Below, piece after piece: positions 1 through 9,405 of a stretch of 64,000 bases of DNA (position 1 is the stretch's first letter; the number at the start of each line of letters is the position of its first letter). A program made the translations under genes and the position numbers. The notes beneath the pieces were generated by a model. It was not told where the DNA came from. It saw only the letters and a list, made by a program, of their open reading frames with translations, and did not search any database. Source of the DNA: Xenorhabdus yunnanensis (lineage in GTDB: Bacteria; Pseudomonadota; Gammaproteobacteria; Enterobacterales; Enterobacteriaceae); assembly GCF_028598805.1 (NCBI RefSeq), contig NZ_JAQRFI010000016.1:26372-90371 (forward strand), given 5' to 3'.

Positions 1-21
1 TTAATATTGATGGTGGCGATC

Positions 22-165
22 CAGACAGGGTTAGCACTACTGGGAGCTATCTTCCAGCGAGGCCGAAGCCTCCCCCGCCTGAACCGCCATTGAAAGGGCG
101 AGCGCAGACACACTGGTAGAAACTTCCTACCAGTGGATAGCTCTTTGCAAGGGTGCTAATCCTTG
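22..165 (-). ncRNA. Structured RNA element, copy A
   Basis: Read on the minus strand this stretch folds like copy B at 26250-26393. Seen helices: 148-152 with 161-165 (CAAGG/CCTTG), whose enclosed loop 153-159 pairs with 31-37; 136-143 pairs with 44-51; hairpin 111-119/127-135; hairpin 59-63/68-72 with a UUCG tetraloop on the minus strand; short hairpin 40-43/54-57 whose loop is 44-51, so the fold contains pseudoknots. The helices 31-37/153-159 and 44-51/136-143 are kept although their bases differ from copy B. It lies downstream of and in the same direction as the recombinase at 240-1109; by analogy with copy B it may be the leader of a gene beyond the window edge. I do not recognise a named RNA family. 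Confidence 0.8.
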
Positions 166-239
166 ACCACTAGATTTTGCTAATGGCGGGAATACTTTAA
201 CTGATTGTTTTATCGGACTCAATAACTAAACGACTAAGT

Positions 240-1109
240 TTAACGGCTATAAACCCGCTCTACATAACGCCCGCGACCATCACCGTGCCCCAAATCCATT
301 GAAACCAGTGCCCTTGCCTCCTGACGACTAAAACCATTCTGTTGGTAATAATTCAGTGCATCCTGCGCCCATGCATAGCGTAAACTATGGGGAGAATGGC
401 AGCCTGTTAAACCAATCTTTGTGGTATGTGTCCGCCAGTAGTTCATGGCCTGCTTGAGATCGGGTTTATCAATCAGCCTGCCGCCACGTTGTTCTGCAAT
501 AGTAATGGCCTGTTCGACAGCCTCTTTTACCGCTGCGATATCCAGTACACGGGTTTGTCTTGCCCGGCCGCCTTTTGTACCGAAAACAACATGCAGTTTT
601 GGCTCTGGTTGCTCTAACTGTTTGCGCCAGCTTTTCAATGAAGCACTGCATTGCACCGCTTCCTGAGAACATAACCCCAACAATCGGGCAAGTGTCAGTG
701 TGACGGCAAATCCGGCATCACGTTCACGTGCCTTCTGATAAACAACCTGAAACGTGGCATCAGGGATCGCTTGTTTTGTTCCGGCGCGGCTGGTTCCACT
801 TAATCCCAATGCCTGATTGCTTAAACGCGGCGAGGTTTCCAGCTTCTCCCGACCTGCCATGCGAAAGATATTACGCAGTGCGGACATTTCATTTTGCACC
901 GTTCGCTTGGCGATCCCCTGAGACAAACGGGCATCAACATACTGTTCCACATGCTTGGCTTTCAAATTCTTAAGGCTTTTGACCTGAATATTCAGGCTCA
1001 ATAACAACACGCCTAAACGTTCGGCGATCTGAATGCGATCATGGCAAGTTTTATGACTGCCGCCGCCTTGTCGGGCAAAAAATTTTAATTCCTTAATCAA
1101 TCGACTCAT
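240..1109 (-). CDS. Tyrosine recombinase, Integrase_1/Phage_int_SAM_2-like
   Basis: A site-specific recombinase of 289 residues. The C-terminal catalytic half shows HSPHSLRYAW (H-x-x-R type motif) and MDLGHG followed by RYVERVY, giving the second His and the nucleophilic Tyr near the end. The N-terminal half looks like a SAM-like core-binding domain. The start at 1109 (MSRLIKELKFF) is preferred because GGGAGAA lies at the usual distance upstream; a longer reading from 1163 has no good ribosome binding site. This family is common on ICEs and plasmids of enterobacteria and is distinct from the P4-type integrase at 17019-18290. It is followed on the same strand by structured RNA copy A. Its substrate site is not visible. 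Confidence 0.85.
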   Translation of the reverse strand: MSRLIKELKFFARQGGGSHKTCHDRIQIAERLGVLLLSLNIQVKSLKNLKAKHVEQYVDARLSQGIAKRTVQNEMSALRNIFRMAGREKLETSPRLSNQALGLSGTSRAGTKQAIPDATFQVVYQKARERDAGFAVTLTLARLLGLCSQEAVQCSASLKSWRKQLEQPEPKLHVVFGTKGGRARQTRVLDIAAVKEAVEQAITIAEQRGGRLIDKPDLKQAMNYWRTHTTKIGLTGCHSPHSLRYAWAQDALNYYQQNGFSRQEARALVSMDLGHGDGRGRYVERVYSR

Positions 1110-1163
1110 TAGCTTCTCCCGCGACCTATACCTGACAACATGCAATCTCTGGCGCGCGACCAT

Positions 1164-1790
1164 TCTGGCAAAACAGAAAAACCTGCTTTGCCCTTGATCG
1201 ATATCTGTGCGCCAGAGTGAACGCAGGTTGAGGTATTGCGGGGTATCGGTTGAGTACGCGGTACTGCCGCCTGTATAAACAGGTCATCCCCACCGGCTAA
1301 AAGCCAGCCTCGATATCGTCAAGTTCTCCTTTTTTAATCTAAAAATGCAGTGTCAGATTCACTGCGTGGTGAAGCAGGCGTGAGCCTGTCAGGGTTGTGG
1401 TACTCTTTGGCTGCGGCGTCACTTTCAGCGGTAACCCGCAAAAAGTGACGCCTTGAGTTTTCGAACAATCAGCAAAGACTATTAAAGCGTTGAAATACCA
1501 ACGGGTACAGCAAAACGCCGCCAGATTCAATGTCAAACGGTAGTCATGCGTTAATGGTTTAGCGGTAAAAAAATTGTCTGTTGAATAATTCAGACAGGGA
1601 TAGATAAAAGTATGAACGGATGCGCAAAAGCCATCCTGTTGTTCATTGAAGATAAACAGGATTTATGTTGATTTGAAAAGTCAGTGTATGAACCCACGTT
1701 CAACACCCTTCGGCGACAAGATAAAAACACCTTTTGGGCGTATTTTTAGTTTAATAAACCTTCATTACCAGACAAGGGGTTTATGTCTGA
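1164..1790. other. Gene-free stretch between recombinase and RNA element E
   Basis: No convincing gene in either direction. It holds a small hairpin around 1577-1598 (TGTCTG/CAGACA arms) and GC-rich patches upstream of the recombinase that could contain its promoter or recombination sites. Short open frames here lack ribosome binding sites and recognisable relatives. Confidence 0.5.
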
Positions 1791-1794
1791 CAAT

Positions 1795-1900
1795 ATCTGC
1801 TTCCAAAGGTGGGCAGATGTACCGCAATGCTTGCTCTCCCTTGCAGGCTACGGGAGTTTTCATTCGCCGCTTAACGCTGATCCTTGCAGGCGATAGGATC
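1795..1900 (+). ncRNA. Three-hairpin RNA/repeat element, copy E
   Basis: Three successive hairpins: 1795-1800/1813-1818 (ATCTGC/GCAGAT), 1836-1840/1852-1856 (CTCCC/GGGAG) and 1879-1883/1896-1900 (GATCC/GGATC). The second and third share the loop sequence TTGCAGGC. An inverted copy lies at 19454-19556, where the third stem reads GATCG/CGATC, a paired C-G to G-C exchange. The conserved block gives similar short peptides in translation, but no start signal supports a protein. It lies between the recombinase and the 3' end of the RTX gene. Whether it is an RNA, a protein-binding repeat or a mobile remnant is open. Confidence 0.55.
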
Positions 1901-1997
1901 GTTTTAGTTACAGCTCCATACATTATCTATTAGATTGAAGCGAGTCAAATGTTTGTTCAAGGTAGAACAACACACAACTTTTACCAGCTAGTAAGAT

Positions 1998-2019
1998 GCC
2001 CGCGATAATTATCGCGGGC
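1998..2019. terminator. Perfect 22-nt palindrome after the RTX gene
   Basis: GCCCGCGATAA followed directly by its reverse complement, 18 nt beyond the RTX stop codon. It could terminate the type I secretion operon from the right. No U-run follows on the minus strand, so intrinsic termination would be weak. Confidence 0.45.
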
Positions 2020-2036
2020 GCTATTACCCATTACAT

Positions 2037-5000
2037 TTAGTGCCAGTTGGCAGCCAGTACAGGTTGCAGCCGTTGTTGCTCAACATCGCTGAACATTGTA
2101 GTTGCAGGAGCTGATGGTGCAAATGCAGCTATGGCTTGAACAAGGTGCTCAATCTCACTATCCATCAAGCGATGACTCTCACCGACCATAATACTTGCTG
2201 GTCGTTCAGGAGAGCTAGCATACCAATTATGCAGCATGACCTCCTGTTTGCTACCAATGACCGAAATCTGCAAATCCTGCCCAGCATGCTGGAATCTCAG
2301 ATTATCAAGACTGATATCCTTTCCTAACACCAATTTGCCCATATCACCGCTAAATTCTAACTTATTGAATCCATGCCCGACTTCTACCGTCGACATAGTA
2401 CCACTGGTCAAAATATTGTTATTACCATCACCAACTTTTACCTTCGACATAGTACCGTTAGCAACGATATGGTTATTACCATTTCCTACTTCTATTTTAG
2501 CCATAGTACTACTGGACTCGATATTGTTATCTCCATCTCCGGCTATGAATTTGCCAACATTGCCGGTAATGATATTATTACCATCACCTAGCGTGATATT
2601 GGCATCTCGTCCTGTTACATTGATCTTATTATCACCACGCCCAGCGACTAGTTTATCAACATTGCCGGTAATGATGTTATTACCATCACCTAGCGTGATA
2701 TTGGCATCTCGTCCTGTTACATTGATTTTATTATCACCACGCCCAGCGACTAGTTTATCAACATTGCCGGTAATGATGTTATTACCATCACCTAGCGTGA
2801 TATCAGCTCTATGTCCTGTCACATTGATCTTATTATCACCATGTCCAGCAGCTAGTTTATCGACATTGCCAGTAATGGTGTTGTTACCACCACCTACTTT
2901 TATCGTCGGCATTGTACTGCTGGATTCGATATTATTATCTCCATGTCCGGCTACTAGTTCGTCGACATTACCAATAATAATGTTATTACCATCACCTAGC
3001 GTGATATCAGCTCTATGCCCTGTCACATTGATCTTATTATCACCATGTCCAGCAGCTAGTTTATCGACATTGCCAGTAATGGTGTTGTTACCATCACCTA
3101 CTTTTATCGTCGGCATAGTACTGCTGGATTCAATATTGTTATCGCCATTTCCGACGATTAGCTTTTTAACACCACCAATAACGGTATTGTTACCATTACC
3201 TAGAGTGATATCGGAACTACTTCCCGTCACATTAACCTTATTATCACCATTTCCAGCGACAACTTTATTAAGGTCAGCTTCCACAATGATTGTTTTACTC
3301 TCATCTCCCAACGTAACCTCGGCAAAAGTATTTTTAACTATAACAGTATTGGGATCAGTGGTTATTGGTGTCGGTTCTACTACTGGATCAATTTTCGGAA
3401 TAGTAATTGGTTCCCGATCAACAAGAGGAATCATAATTGCTTCCCAGTCAATAGGTGGAATAGTAATCGGTTTCCAATCAGGAATAGTAATTGGCTTCCG
3501 ATCAATATCAATAGAAGGTATGCTAGGTGTCAATGAGTCCGGCACTGTAATAGTTGATGTATCAGGAGATTGCGGTACGACTGGTTTGACCGTGGGTACT
3601 AAGTCTGGTGCATGTTCCGCAAAAATGAAGTCGGCTGCATCTATCTGTGAAACATCCAGAGTATCGAGATAAAGCAGTTCCACTTTTGAATCAGCGGCGT
3701 TTGCCCCATTAAATGTGACGTTAACGCCATGAATTTGTGACAACCCATTGATCGTACCACGATTGCTTTTAGTGATAGAAAGTTGACTAAAGTCAGTGAC
3801 GCCAACTTGACGCAGATCGATCTTATCGATACCGTGGCGGAATCCACGTAATGCGTTTCTGTAATTGCTAGCACCTGGTTGGGCTGCTACAACGAAAACG
3901 TCTGATGTTGCACTATCGTGGCTATAAATAGTCCCATCCAGGCTAAATTTCATCTGACCTTGAGCATCAGTACTGAACAAGACTCTATTGCCTCCGCCAT
4001 TAAGGATCACTGTTCCCAGGCCTTCTTGTGGTTGGTGCGTTGAGGTGTCACTACTGGTGTAGGTCATTGGCGCGATAAAGGAATCTTGGAATTTGAAATT
4101 CTCAGCACTAATTCCAGTGATTTGCTGATTTTTCAGGGTAATATTCTGGTTATTACCCAGATCAACCTTAACATCATCCCCCTGTTGAGTTATTAGCAAG
4201 TCAGCAAAGGTTTTTCCACGAAATCCGACCAGATCGATGATTTCGCCACGGGCGGCCTCGAAATTACTGATAATATCGCTGCCAGCTTCACGGCGGTGAA
4301 CCACAAAGAAGTCCTTACCCGCACCGCCAATCAGCGTGTTGTTTCCACGCCCGCCATCTAGCAAGGCATCAGTATTACCTGCAACCAGCGTATCGTTGCC
4401 ATCACCGGTGACAATGTTATGAATGCCCGACGGATCCTTGATAGTTAACGCGGCACCGCCAATGCTGGCAACACCGGTCTGCAAGTTGACCGAGGTATCG
4501 CGTGAAACCGCCGCCGCATTGAGGGTATTACGCCCACCCGCCACGCCATTAACTGCATCATCCAGTACCGCACGGTTGGCTTGCCCGACCACCGACTGGA
4601 TATATTCGTCGGTGTAAAAGTAAGTATTATCCGGTGTACTCTTGCTGCCGTACAAACGGAGTGACCAGGCATTTAGTGTGGTTGGCAGGCCCGAATTTGC
4701 ACTGGTGACTTGCAGCGTCCAGTTACCCGCCGAGTTTTCACCAAAATCGTGGGTCGACATAAAGCTGTACTTGAACGTTCCCGACTGGCTGCTACCCATA
4801 TCGGTATCACTCGCGCCCGACACATCATCTGGAACCTTGCCCTGACGATTGAGTAATATACTTTGAGTGCCATCAGGAGAGATCAGTTTGAGCGTCAAAT
4901 CGCCAAGACGACCCACTTCGGCGTCAAAATCAATTTCAATATGTTCGATATTCAGACCGGCATTCATCGCAATGGAGGATGTCAGCGTTTCACCCGCAGC

Positions 5001-8000
5001 CAGGGTTTTGCCAAGAGCACCGCTGGATGCGCTATAAACATACTCGTTGGCTGCTGTGCTTTGCGTCATCCAGGACTCGGCCAAGCGAACAGCGGCTCGT
5101 GCATCGACGGCGCCAAATCCATAATCATTACTGGTGTGCATGCCGCCGCCATTCCAGTGATGGGCGCTATTGTCGCTCCATTCGGTGGATGGGTCATTGA
5201 CCTTGCGAGCAGATAGTGCAAGGATCTGCTGCACGTCACGATAGCCCAGGTTAGGGTTGGCCTCAAGCATCAGTGCAACAATGCCAGAGACGATCGGTGC
5301 GGCAAAGCTGGTGCCTTGCATACTGGTGTAGTCATTGCCGAAGGTCGAACCACGGTCAGTTTTCAGCATATGGCTGGTCGATACCACATTACTGCCCGGT
5401 GCAGAAACCAGCAGGCTGGCACCCGGGTTCGAGAAGGGTGAAGAACCAATCTGCAAAGTCGATAAGTCGCTTTGTGCGTTGATCGCACCGACTTGTACAG
5501 AAAAACGGTTGTTACTGGTCAGTGACCCCTGGGCATTGCCGCCGGCTTCTCGATTGTTACCACCCGCCGCCACGATGACGGTACCCAATCCGCCACGGCC
5601 ATTAGCCGCTGCGTACTGCGCATTCAGGCTCAGCGATGCGGCAGTATTAATGGAACCATCCTGAAGATTGCTGAGCGCGAAATCATTGGTGAATCCCCAG
5701 CTATTGTTGGCAATGTCAAAGCTGACCATATGCCCAAGTCCCGCAAGGTCGGCTCCGTCATTAGCCAGATAATAGCCACCCAATGTAGCGCCATGGGCAA
5801 CCCCTACGCCACCAATATTATTCTTCGTGGCAACCATCACACCCGCCACCATCGTCGCATGGTTGGAAACCACGTTTGGCAAGGTACCATTGGCTTGTTG
5901 AGTTTGCAGCCAGGCTTTATCAACATTTGCTGCAAGATCGGGATGAGCGATATCAAAGATTTCTGGCCCGGTGGCGAACTTGCCGCCCGGTTCGAACTGA
6001 CCGATACGCACGCCTTTGCCGGTATAGTCTTTCCAAACCGGCAGGATGTTGGCATCGCTCAGATACCATTGCTGAGCAGCCAGTGGATCGAGCGGGACTT
6101 CGGGGGTCAGTAAGGTAGCAACGGCACGCATTGGTGCGGTTTCCCCGCTGCTCAGATCCACTACTGAGGCTGAAGGATTACCGGCTGCATCAGTTACACC
6201 ATATTTGAAGCTAATGACACCAGTGTAATCTGCATCCGGCGTAAACAAGACATCGCCCTGGGCGGTGAGACTGACCGTACCGCCTATCGCATCTCCAACA
6301 TTGGCAATACGCAGTGCCCCCTGGCTGTTGAGGTGTTGATCATTGGCCAACAGGCTCTCTGCGGAAATCAGATGAGGTTGGGTACGAGAAAAGACTTTGC
6401 CATCCTTGTCGTGGGTGAGGACATCCTCAACAGGCATCGCATTGGGTATTTGTAAATCCACCGCTGAAATATCCGCAAAATTGAGTTTTTGGATATTTTT
6501 CAGCGTCACTGTGCCATCACGCCCGGCAACCTTGTCGGTCACGATATATCCACTGTCGGTACGGGTGATTTGGTAGTCGCCGTGGTTACCGTGCAGGCTA
6601 ACGATGTTAACGCCCCCATCGCCATCAATGGTGGCATTACCGTGTCCTACCTCAATAATGTCATCACCTACACCGCCGAAAATCTTATCGTCTCCGCCAC
6701 CGGCATGAATGATGCTGCCTCCCTCAGAAGCGTAAATTATATCGCCTTGAGAACCTGCATAGATGACTGACTTTCCACTACCACCAATAATGGTGTTATG
6801 CCCACTACCACCGACTAAAACGTCGTTACCCATCCCACCAACCAGAACAGAATCACCGGAGCCTCCCTTGATAAAGACACCATTGGCTCCTCCGCTCCTG
6901 ATAACATCACTACCACTTCCACCTTGAGCGACGGTTAAACCAGCCTCAGCCATGTTTAGCTCGACGCCTTTGTTGCCAATAATAAGCGCTGTATCGTATC
7001 CCCCATTGCCATGAATGTTTTTCGTATCGTCAGAAGCGCTGATAACAAAAACGTCATCACCGGTACCGCCAATATAAGTATTGCTTCCTTCTCCCCCAAC
7101 CAGCCAGCTGCCAGTTTTTGCTGCAATCAGGGTATCATTACCGCTACCACCATACAGATGACTCACACCTAGCTGTTCTGCATCCAGAGTTTCACCTGTT
7201 TCACTCTGGCTGGCGTAAGCCGTGGTCGTGATATCGTTGTACGTAGAAGTCACCCGCGTACCCGTCCCCTGAGTGCTCAGTATGTTGCTGACAGGGTCAC
7301 CGAGAAAATCAACCGCCAGCATTTCCCGGATTTCGCCATTGATGGTGAAAGATCCACTGGCAACAACTTTGTTCCCATCACGCACTTCGACTTTATCAGA
7401 AGAGCTGACATTAATCTGGGTAATACCCAATTCTGCTAATGTCTTGAGCTCGCCCGTATCGACTTTCGCATCGTGTGAACCATCAACCCAAATCCTCAAT
7501 TGGTTCCAGATAGGATCACGCTCATCAATCATCCCGTCCTTATTGGCATCTGCACTGACCAGTGCACCGAAACCATTCTTGAATTTTTTCTCGCCTGCAG
7601 CACCGTTTATCCCGGACTTGCCGCCGTAATACTCAGAGAACATCTGGCTAGCATTTTTTATCTGACCACTACCATCGTCAATGACCAGTATTCCGGTATT
7701 GCGATCCGCCCAGCCACTGCGCTTGAGCGTGCCACTGTTATCCATGTCGAACAACACGCCATCACGGATGTCAGTCATGTGTACGCCATTACCACTCAGA
7801 TCCAATAACAGCGGGTCAACATAAGTGTTGAACGTTGTCATCGCTGATAAGCCGTTCAACGTCACGGCGTTGCGTAGGCCAAAGTCCAGTTTGCTCGAGT
7901 CTCCGGACTGGTAGAAGGGTTTGTAGAACTCCGATAGATAGGTGTTGGGCCGCACATTGGGGTCAAGCTGCATTTCACCAGGACGAATACCTCCGGTGGC

Positions 8001-8786
8001 AAGGCCGGCCATCTGGGTAGAGGTAAAGTCTGTTTTGTTGAGAATATCTCCGATGACAGATATTTTGTGTGTCGCCGCATTTTGGATATAACCGTTGGCG
8101 ACATCCTGCTGCGCCTTATTTTCGCCCTGAATATGTTTTTGGGGCTGTGGGGAGGAATTAATATCAATGTTAATCAAGTTTGTTGACGGTCCAGGGACAC
8201 GCTTACTTTCATCCGGGGTTAACCATAAAGTTTTAGTGACATCTCTTGCATCATGATACTCATAATATTGACCATCATGAACCAGATGGTTACTAATGAT
8301 TTCAGCCCCATTAAATTTTAACAAGTTATTCATAGGAATAATGTTATTTACGGGAAACAGATTTCCTTGCATACCATGCGTATTGTATCCAATGGATGTT
8401 AATGAAAAGAATACGAAATCGACGCAACTGTTGCTGTGCAAACTGTATTCTGTATCCCTAAATCCACCTATCTCCTTTGGATTTTGCGAAAATGCGATTA
8501 ACTTCTTATACTGAGATTCATTCAAAGCTACTGTAACTTCATAAGAGGTCTGTTGGTAGGCGGCATTATCATGAGTTGTTACTCGCCCTTCCCCCCAGGG
8601 TTGATCATACACTGACTCGAAACCGTAACTTCTTTCATTACCGTTGCCATCATTTATCACATACCACATATGCCCGCCAGATGAAGAATGCACATCTCCT
8701 GCTTTATGTTCGTTCTTATCGGCCTGATAAACATACTTAGCCCCCACCGGAGCAACTTTGTAGGTTACGGTATATTTCTTTTCCAT
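2037..8786 (-). CDS. Giant RTX protein with papain-like and subtilisin domains, type I secreted
   Basis: 2249 residues. Residues 1-200 look like a permuted papain-like fold: His39 in GGHMWYVI and Cys121 in SNSCVDFVFFSL (His before Cys, N-x-C-x-x-F type). From about 540 to 770 lie RTX nonapeptides (GGSGNDTL, GGTGDDVF and others) that bind calcium after export. A cadherin-like segment follows near 785-870. Residues about 920-1220 form an S8 peptidase with NHATMVAGVM and GTSFAAPIVSG; the usual catalytic Asp position reads FEPGG. A P/Homo-B domain (about 1260-1370), a second RTX block, a Pro-rich linker (about 1725-1815) and 34-residue repeats (about 1830-2130) follow. The end (EHLVQAIAAFAP, VLAANWH) matches the haemolysin-type calcium-binding related C-terminus typical of type I substrates. 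It is last in the operon with its exporter (11522-13657). Likely a secreted protease-toxin or adhesin; target unknown. Confidence 0.88.
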   Translation of the reverse strand: MEKKYTVTYKVAPVGAKYVYQADKNEHKAGDVHSSSGGHMWYVINDGNGNERSYGFESVYDQPWGEGRVTTHDNAAYQQTSYEVTVALNESQYKKLIAFSQNPKEIGGFRDTEYSLHSNSCVDFVFFSLTSIGYNTHGMQGNLFPVNNIIPMNNLLKFNGAEIISNHLVHDGQYYEYHDARDVTKTLWLTPDESKRVPGPSTNLINIDINSSPQPQKHIQGENKAQQDVANGYIQNAATHKISVIGDILNKTDFTSTQMAGLATGGIRPGEMQLDPNVRPNTYLSEFYKPFYQSGDSSKLDFGLRNAVTLNGLSAMTTFNTYVDPLLLDLSGNGVHMTDIRDGVLFDMDNSGTLKRSGWADRNTGILVIDDGSGQIKNASQMFSEYYGGKSGINGAAGEKKFKNGFGALVSADANKDGMIDERDPIWNQLRIWVDGSHDAKVDTGELKTLAELGITQINVSSSDKVEVRDGNKVVASGSFTINGEIREMLAVDFLGDPVSNILSTQGTGTRVTSTYNDITTTAYASQSETGETLDAEQLGVSHLYGGSGNDTLIAAKTGSWLVGGEGSNTYIGGTGDDVFVISASDDTKNIHGNGGYDTALIIGNKGVELNMAEAGLTVAQGGSGSDVIRSGGANGVFIKGGSGDSVLVGGMGNDVLVGGSGHNTIIGGSGKSVIYAGSQGDIIYASEGGSIIHAGGGDDKIFGGVGDDIIEVGHGNATIDGDGGVNIVSLHGNHGDYQITRTDSGYIVTDKVAGRDGTVTLKNIQKLNFADISAVDLQIPNAMPVEDVLTHDKDGKVFSRTQPHLISAESLLANDQHLNSQGALRIANVGDAIGGTVSLTAQGDVLFTPDADYTGVISFKYGVTDAAGNPSASVVDLSSGETAPMRAVATLLTPEVPLDPLAAQQWYLSDANILPVWKDYTGKGVRIGQFEPGGKFATGPEIFDIAHPDLAANVDKAWLQTQQANGTLPNVVSNHATMVAGVMVATKNNIGGVGVAHGATLGGYYLANDGADLAGLGHMVSFDIANNSWGFTNDFALSNLQDGSINTAASLSLNAQYAAANGRGGLGTVIVAAGGNNREAGGNAQGSLTSNNRFSVQVGAINAQSDLSTLQIGSSPFSNPGASLLVSAPGSNVVSTSHMLKTDRGSTFGNDYTSMQGTSFAAPIVSGIVALMLEANPNLGYRDVQQILALSARKVNDPSTEWSDNSAHHWNGGGMHTSNDYGFGAVDARAAVRLAESWMTQSTAANEYVYSASSGALGKTLAAGETLTSSIAMNAGLNIEHIEIDFDAEVGRLGDLTLKLISPDGTQSILLNRQGKVPDDVSGASDTDMGSSQSGTFKYSFMSTHDFGENSAGNWTLQVTSANSGLPTTLNAWSLRLYGSKSTPDNTYFYTDEYIQSVVGQANRAVLDDAVNGVAGGRNTLNAAAVSRDTSVNLQTGVASIGGAALTIKDPSGIHNIVTGDGNDTLVAGNTDALLDGGRGNNTLIGGAGKDFFVVHRREAGSDIISNFEAARGEIIDLVGFRGKTFADLLITQQGDDVKVDLGNNQNITLKNQQITGISAENFKFQDSFIAPMTYTSSDTSTHQPQEGLGTVILNGGGNRVLFSTDAQGQMKFSLDGTIYSHDSATSDVFVVAAQPGASNYRNALRGFRHGIDKIDLRQVGVTDFSQLSITKSNRGTINGLSQIHGVNVTFNGANAADSKVELLYLDTLDVSQIDAADFIFAEHAPDLVPTVKPVVPQSPDTSTITVPDSLTPSIPSIDIDRKPITIPDWKPITIPPIDWEAIMIPLVDREPITIPKIDPVVEPTPITTDPNTVIVKNTFAEVTLGDESKTIIVEADLNKVVAGNGDNKVNVTGSSSDITLGNGNNTVIGGVKKLIVGNGDNNIESSSTMPTIKVGDGNNTITGNVDKLAAGHGDNKINVTGHRADITLGDGNNIIIGNVDELVAGHGDNNIESSSTMPTIKVGGGNNTITGNVDKLAAGHGDNKINVTGHRADITLGDGNNIITGNVDKLVAGRGDNKINVTGRDANITLGDGNNIITGNVDKLVAGRGDNKINVTGRDANITLGDGNNIITGNVGKFIAGDGDNNIESSSTMAKIEVGNGNNHIVANGTMSKVKVGDGNNNILTSGTMSTVEVGHGFNKLEFSGDMGKLVLGKDISLDNLRFQHAGQDLQISVIGSKQEVMLHNWYASSPERPASIMVGESHRLMDSEIEHLVQAIAAFAPSAPATTMFSDVEQQRLQPVLAANWH
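2565..2870 (-). repeat. Three near-identical 102-bp tandem repeats in the RTX gene
   Basis: Units at 2565-2666, 2667-2768 and 2769-2870 differ at only a few bases, with more diverged copies up to about 3300. Each encodes 34 residues made of two beta-roll-like turns (GDGNNIITGNVDKLVAG and RGDNKINVTG-type). The length is a multiple of three, so copy number can change without breaking the frame. Confidence 0.85.
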
Positions 8787-8833
8787 ATTTTTTATTTCCT
8801 CTAGTTGTTATTTCTCTTGATTTTCTATATAAA

Positions 8834-9376
8834 TTAAATTTTCGGATTGAAATAATTGACCTCAACAAAACTCTCTATGCCATTAAAATCTGGAAGACTC
8901 TCCAGGGTAGTAATAACAGCAGAATAACTCCCAGGGGGTAACTCAAGTATTTTGATATTTCGCACAGCCATATTTATACTTCTTCCTTCATAATCTATGC
9001 GCTGTCCCCAACCATGCCCTCCTGCATTTATTTTTTTGTCAAAAAAAACCTCATCATCCTTAACAACATGGAGTAAAACAGAGGTTATTATCCCGTCATC
9101 ATCAGTACTTCCGAAAAACTTACCTCCGAACAATCTAAGTCTTCTTAACATTTCATCGTAGTTATCACCTTTACCCTTATCAAACAGTAGAGCAAATTGA
9201 TAATTTCCAGTTTTGCTGATTTCAAAATCAAATTTTACTGATTGGCCAGACTTTGTTATATCAATCGGTTTGTAGATATGAATAGGCTTAGAGCAAGCCA
9301 CCAGCCAGGTACAACTTAAAAAAATTATAATATTGCGCCAATATTTGAACCTTCCGTATACCTGTAATACCTTCAT
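8834..9376 (-). CDS. DUF5625-like lipoprotein
   Basis: About 180 residues. The start at 9376 (MKVLQVYGRF) is chosen because TTGGAGG lies 8 nt upstream. A signal peptide ends in LVACSKP, a good lipobox, so the mature protein should be a membrane-anchored periplasmic lipoprotein. The rest (HIYKPIDITKSGQSVKFDFEIS onwards) is strongly similar to the neighbour at 9406-9927, so the pair arose by duplication. It lies between the type I adaptor gene and the RTX gene and is probably co-transcribed with both. Its family (DUF5625) has no assigned function. The position suggests a role tied to the RTX protein, such as self-protection; that is inference. Confidence 0.75.
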   Translation of the reverse strand: MKVLQVYGRFKYWRNIIIFLSCTWLVACSKPIHIYKPIDITKSGQSVKFDFEISKTGNYQFALLFDKGKGDNYDEMLRRLRLFGGKFFGSTDDDGIITSVLLHVVKDDEVFFDKKINAGGHGWGQRIDYEGRSINMAVRNIKILELPPGSYSAVITTLESLPDFNGIESFVEVNYFNPKI

Positions 9377-9405
9377 CTCATTACCTCCAACCTTTTCTAC
9401 AAAAA

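Noticed and set aside
1646..1933. 95-codon frame over element E
   Set aside because: Similarity to a frame near 19500 comes from the shared hairpin sequence; the parts outside it differ and no start signal is present.
2236..3672. 478-codon open frame antisense to the RTX gene
   Set aside because: It mirrors the repeat-rich coding sequence (periodic Leu-Pro-Ser text), has no ribosome binding site and no relative.
5273..6113. Several frames antisense to the subtilisin domain
   Set aside because: Shadows of a GC-rich coding region without start signals.
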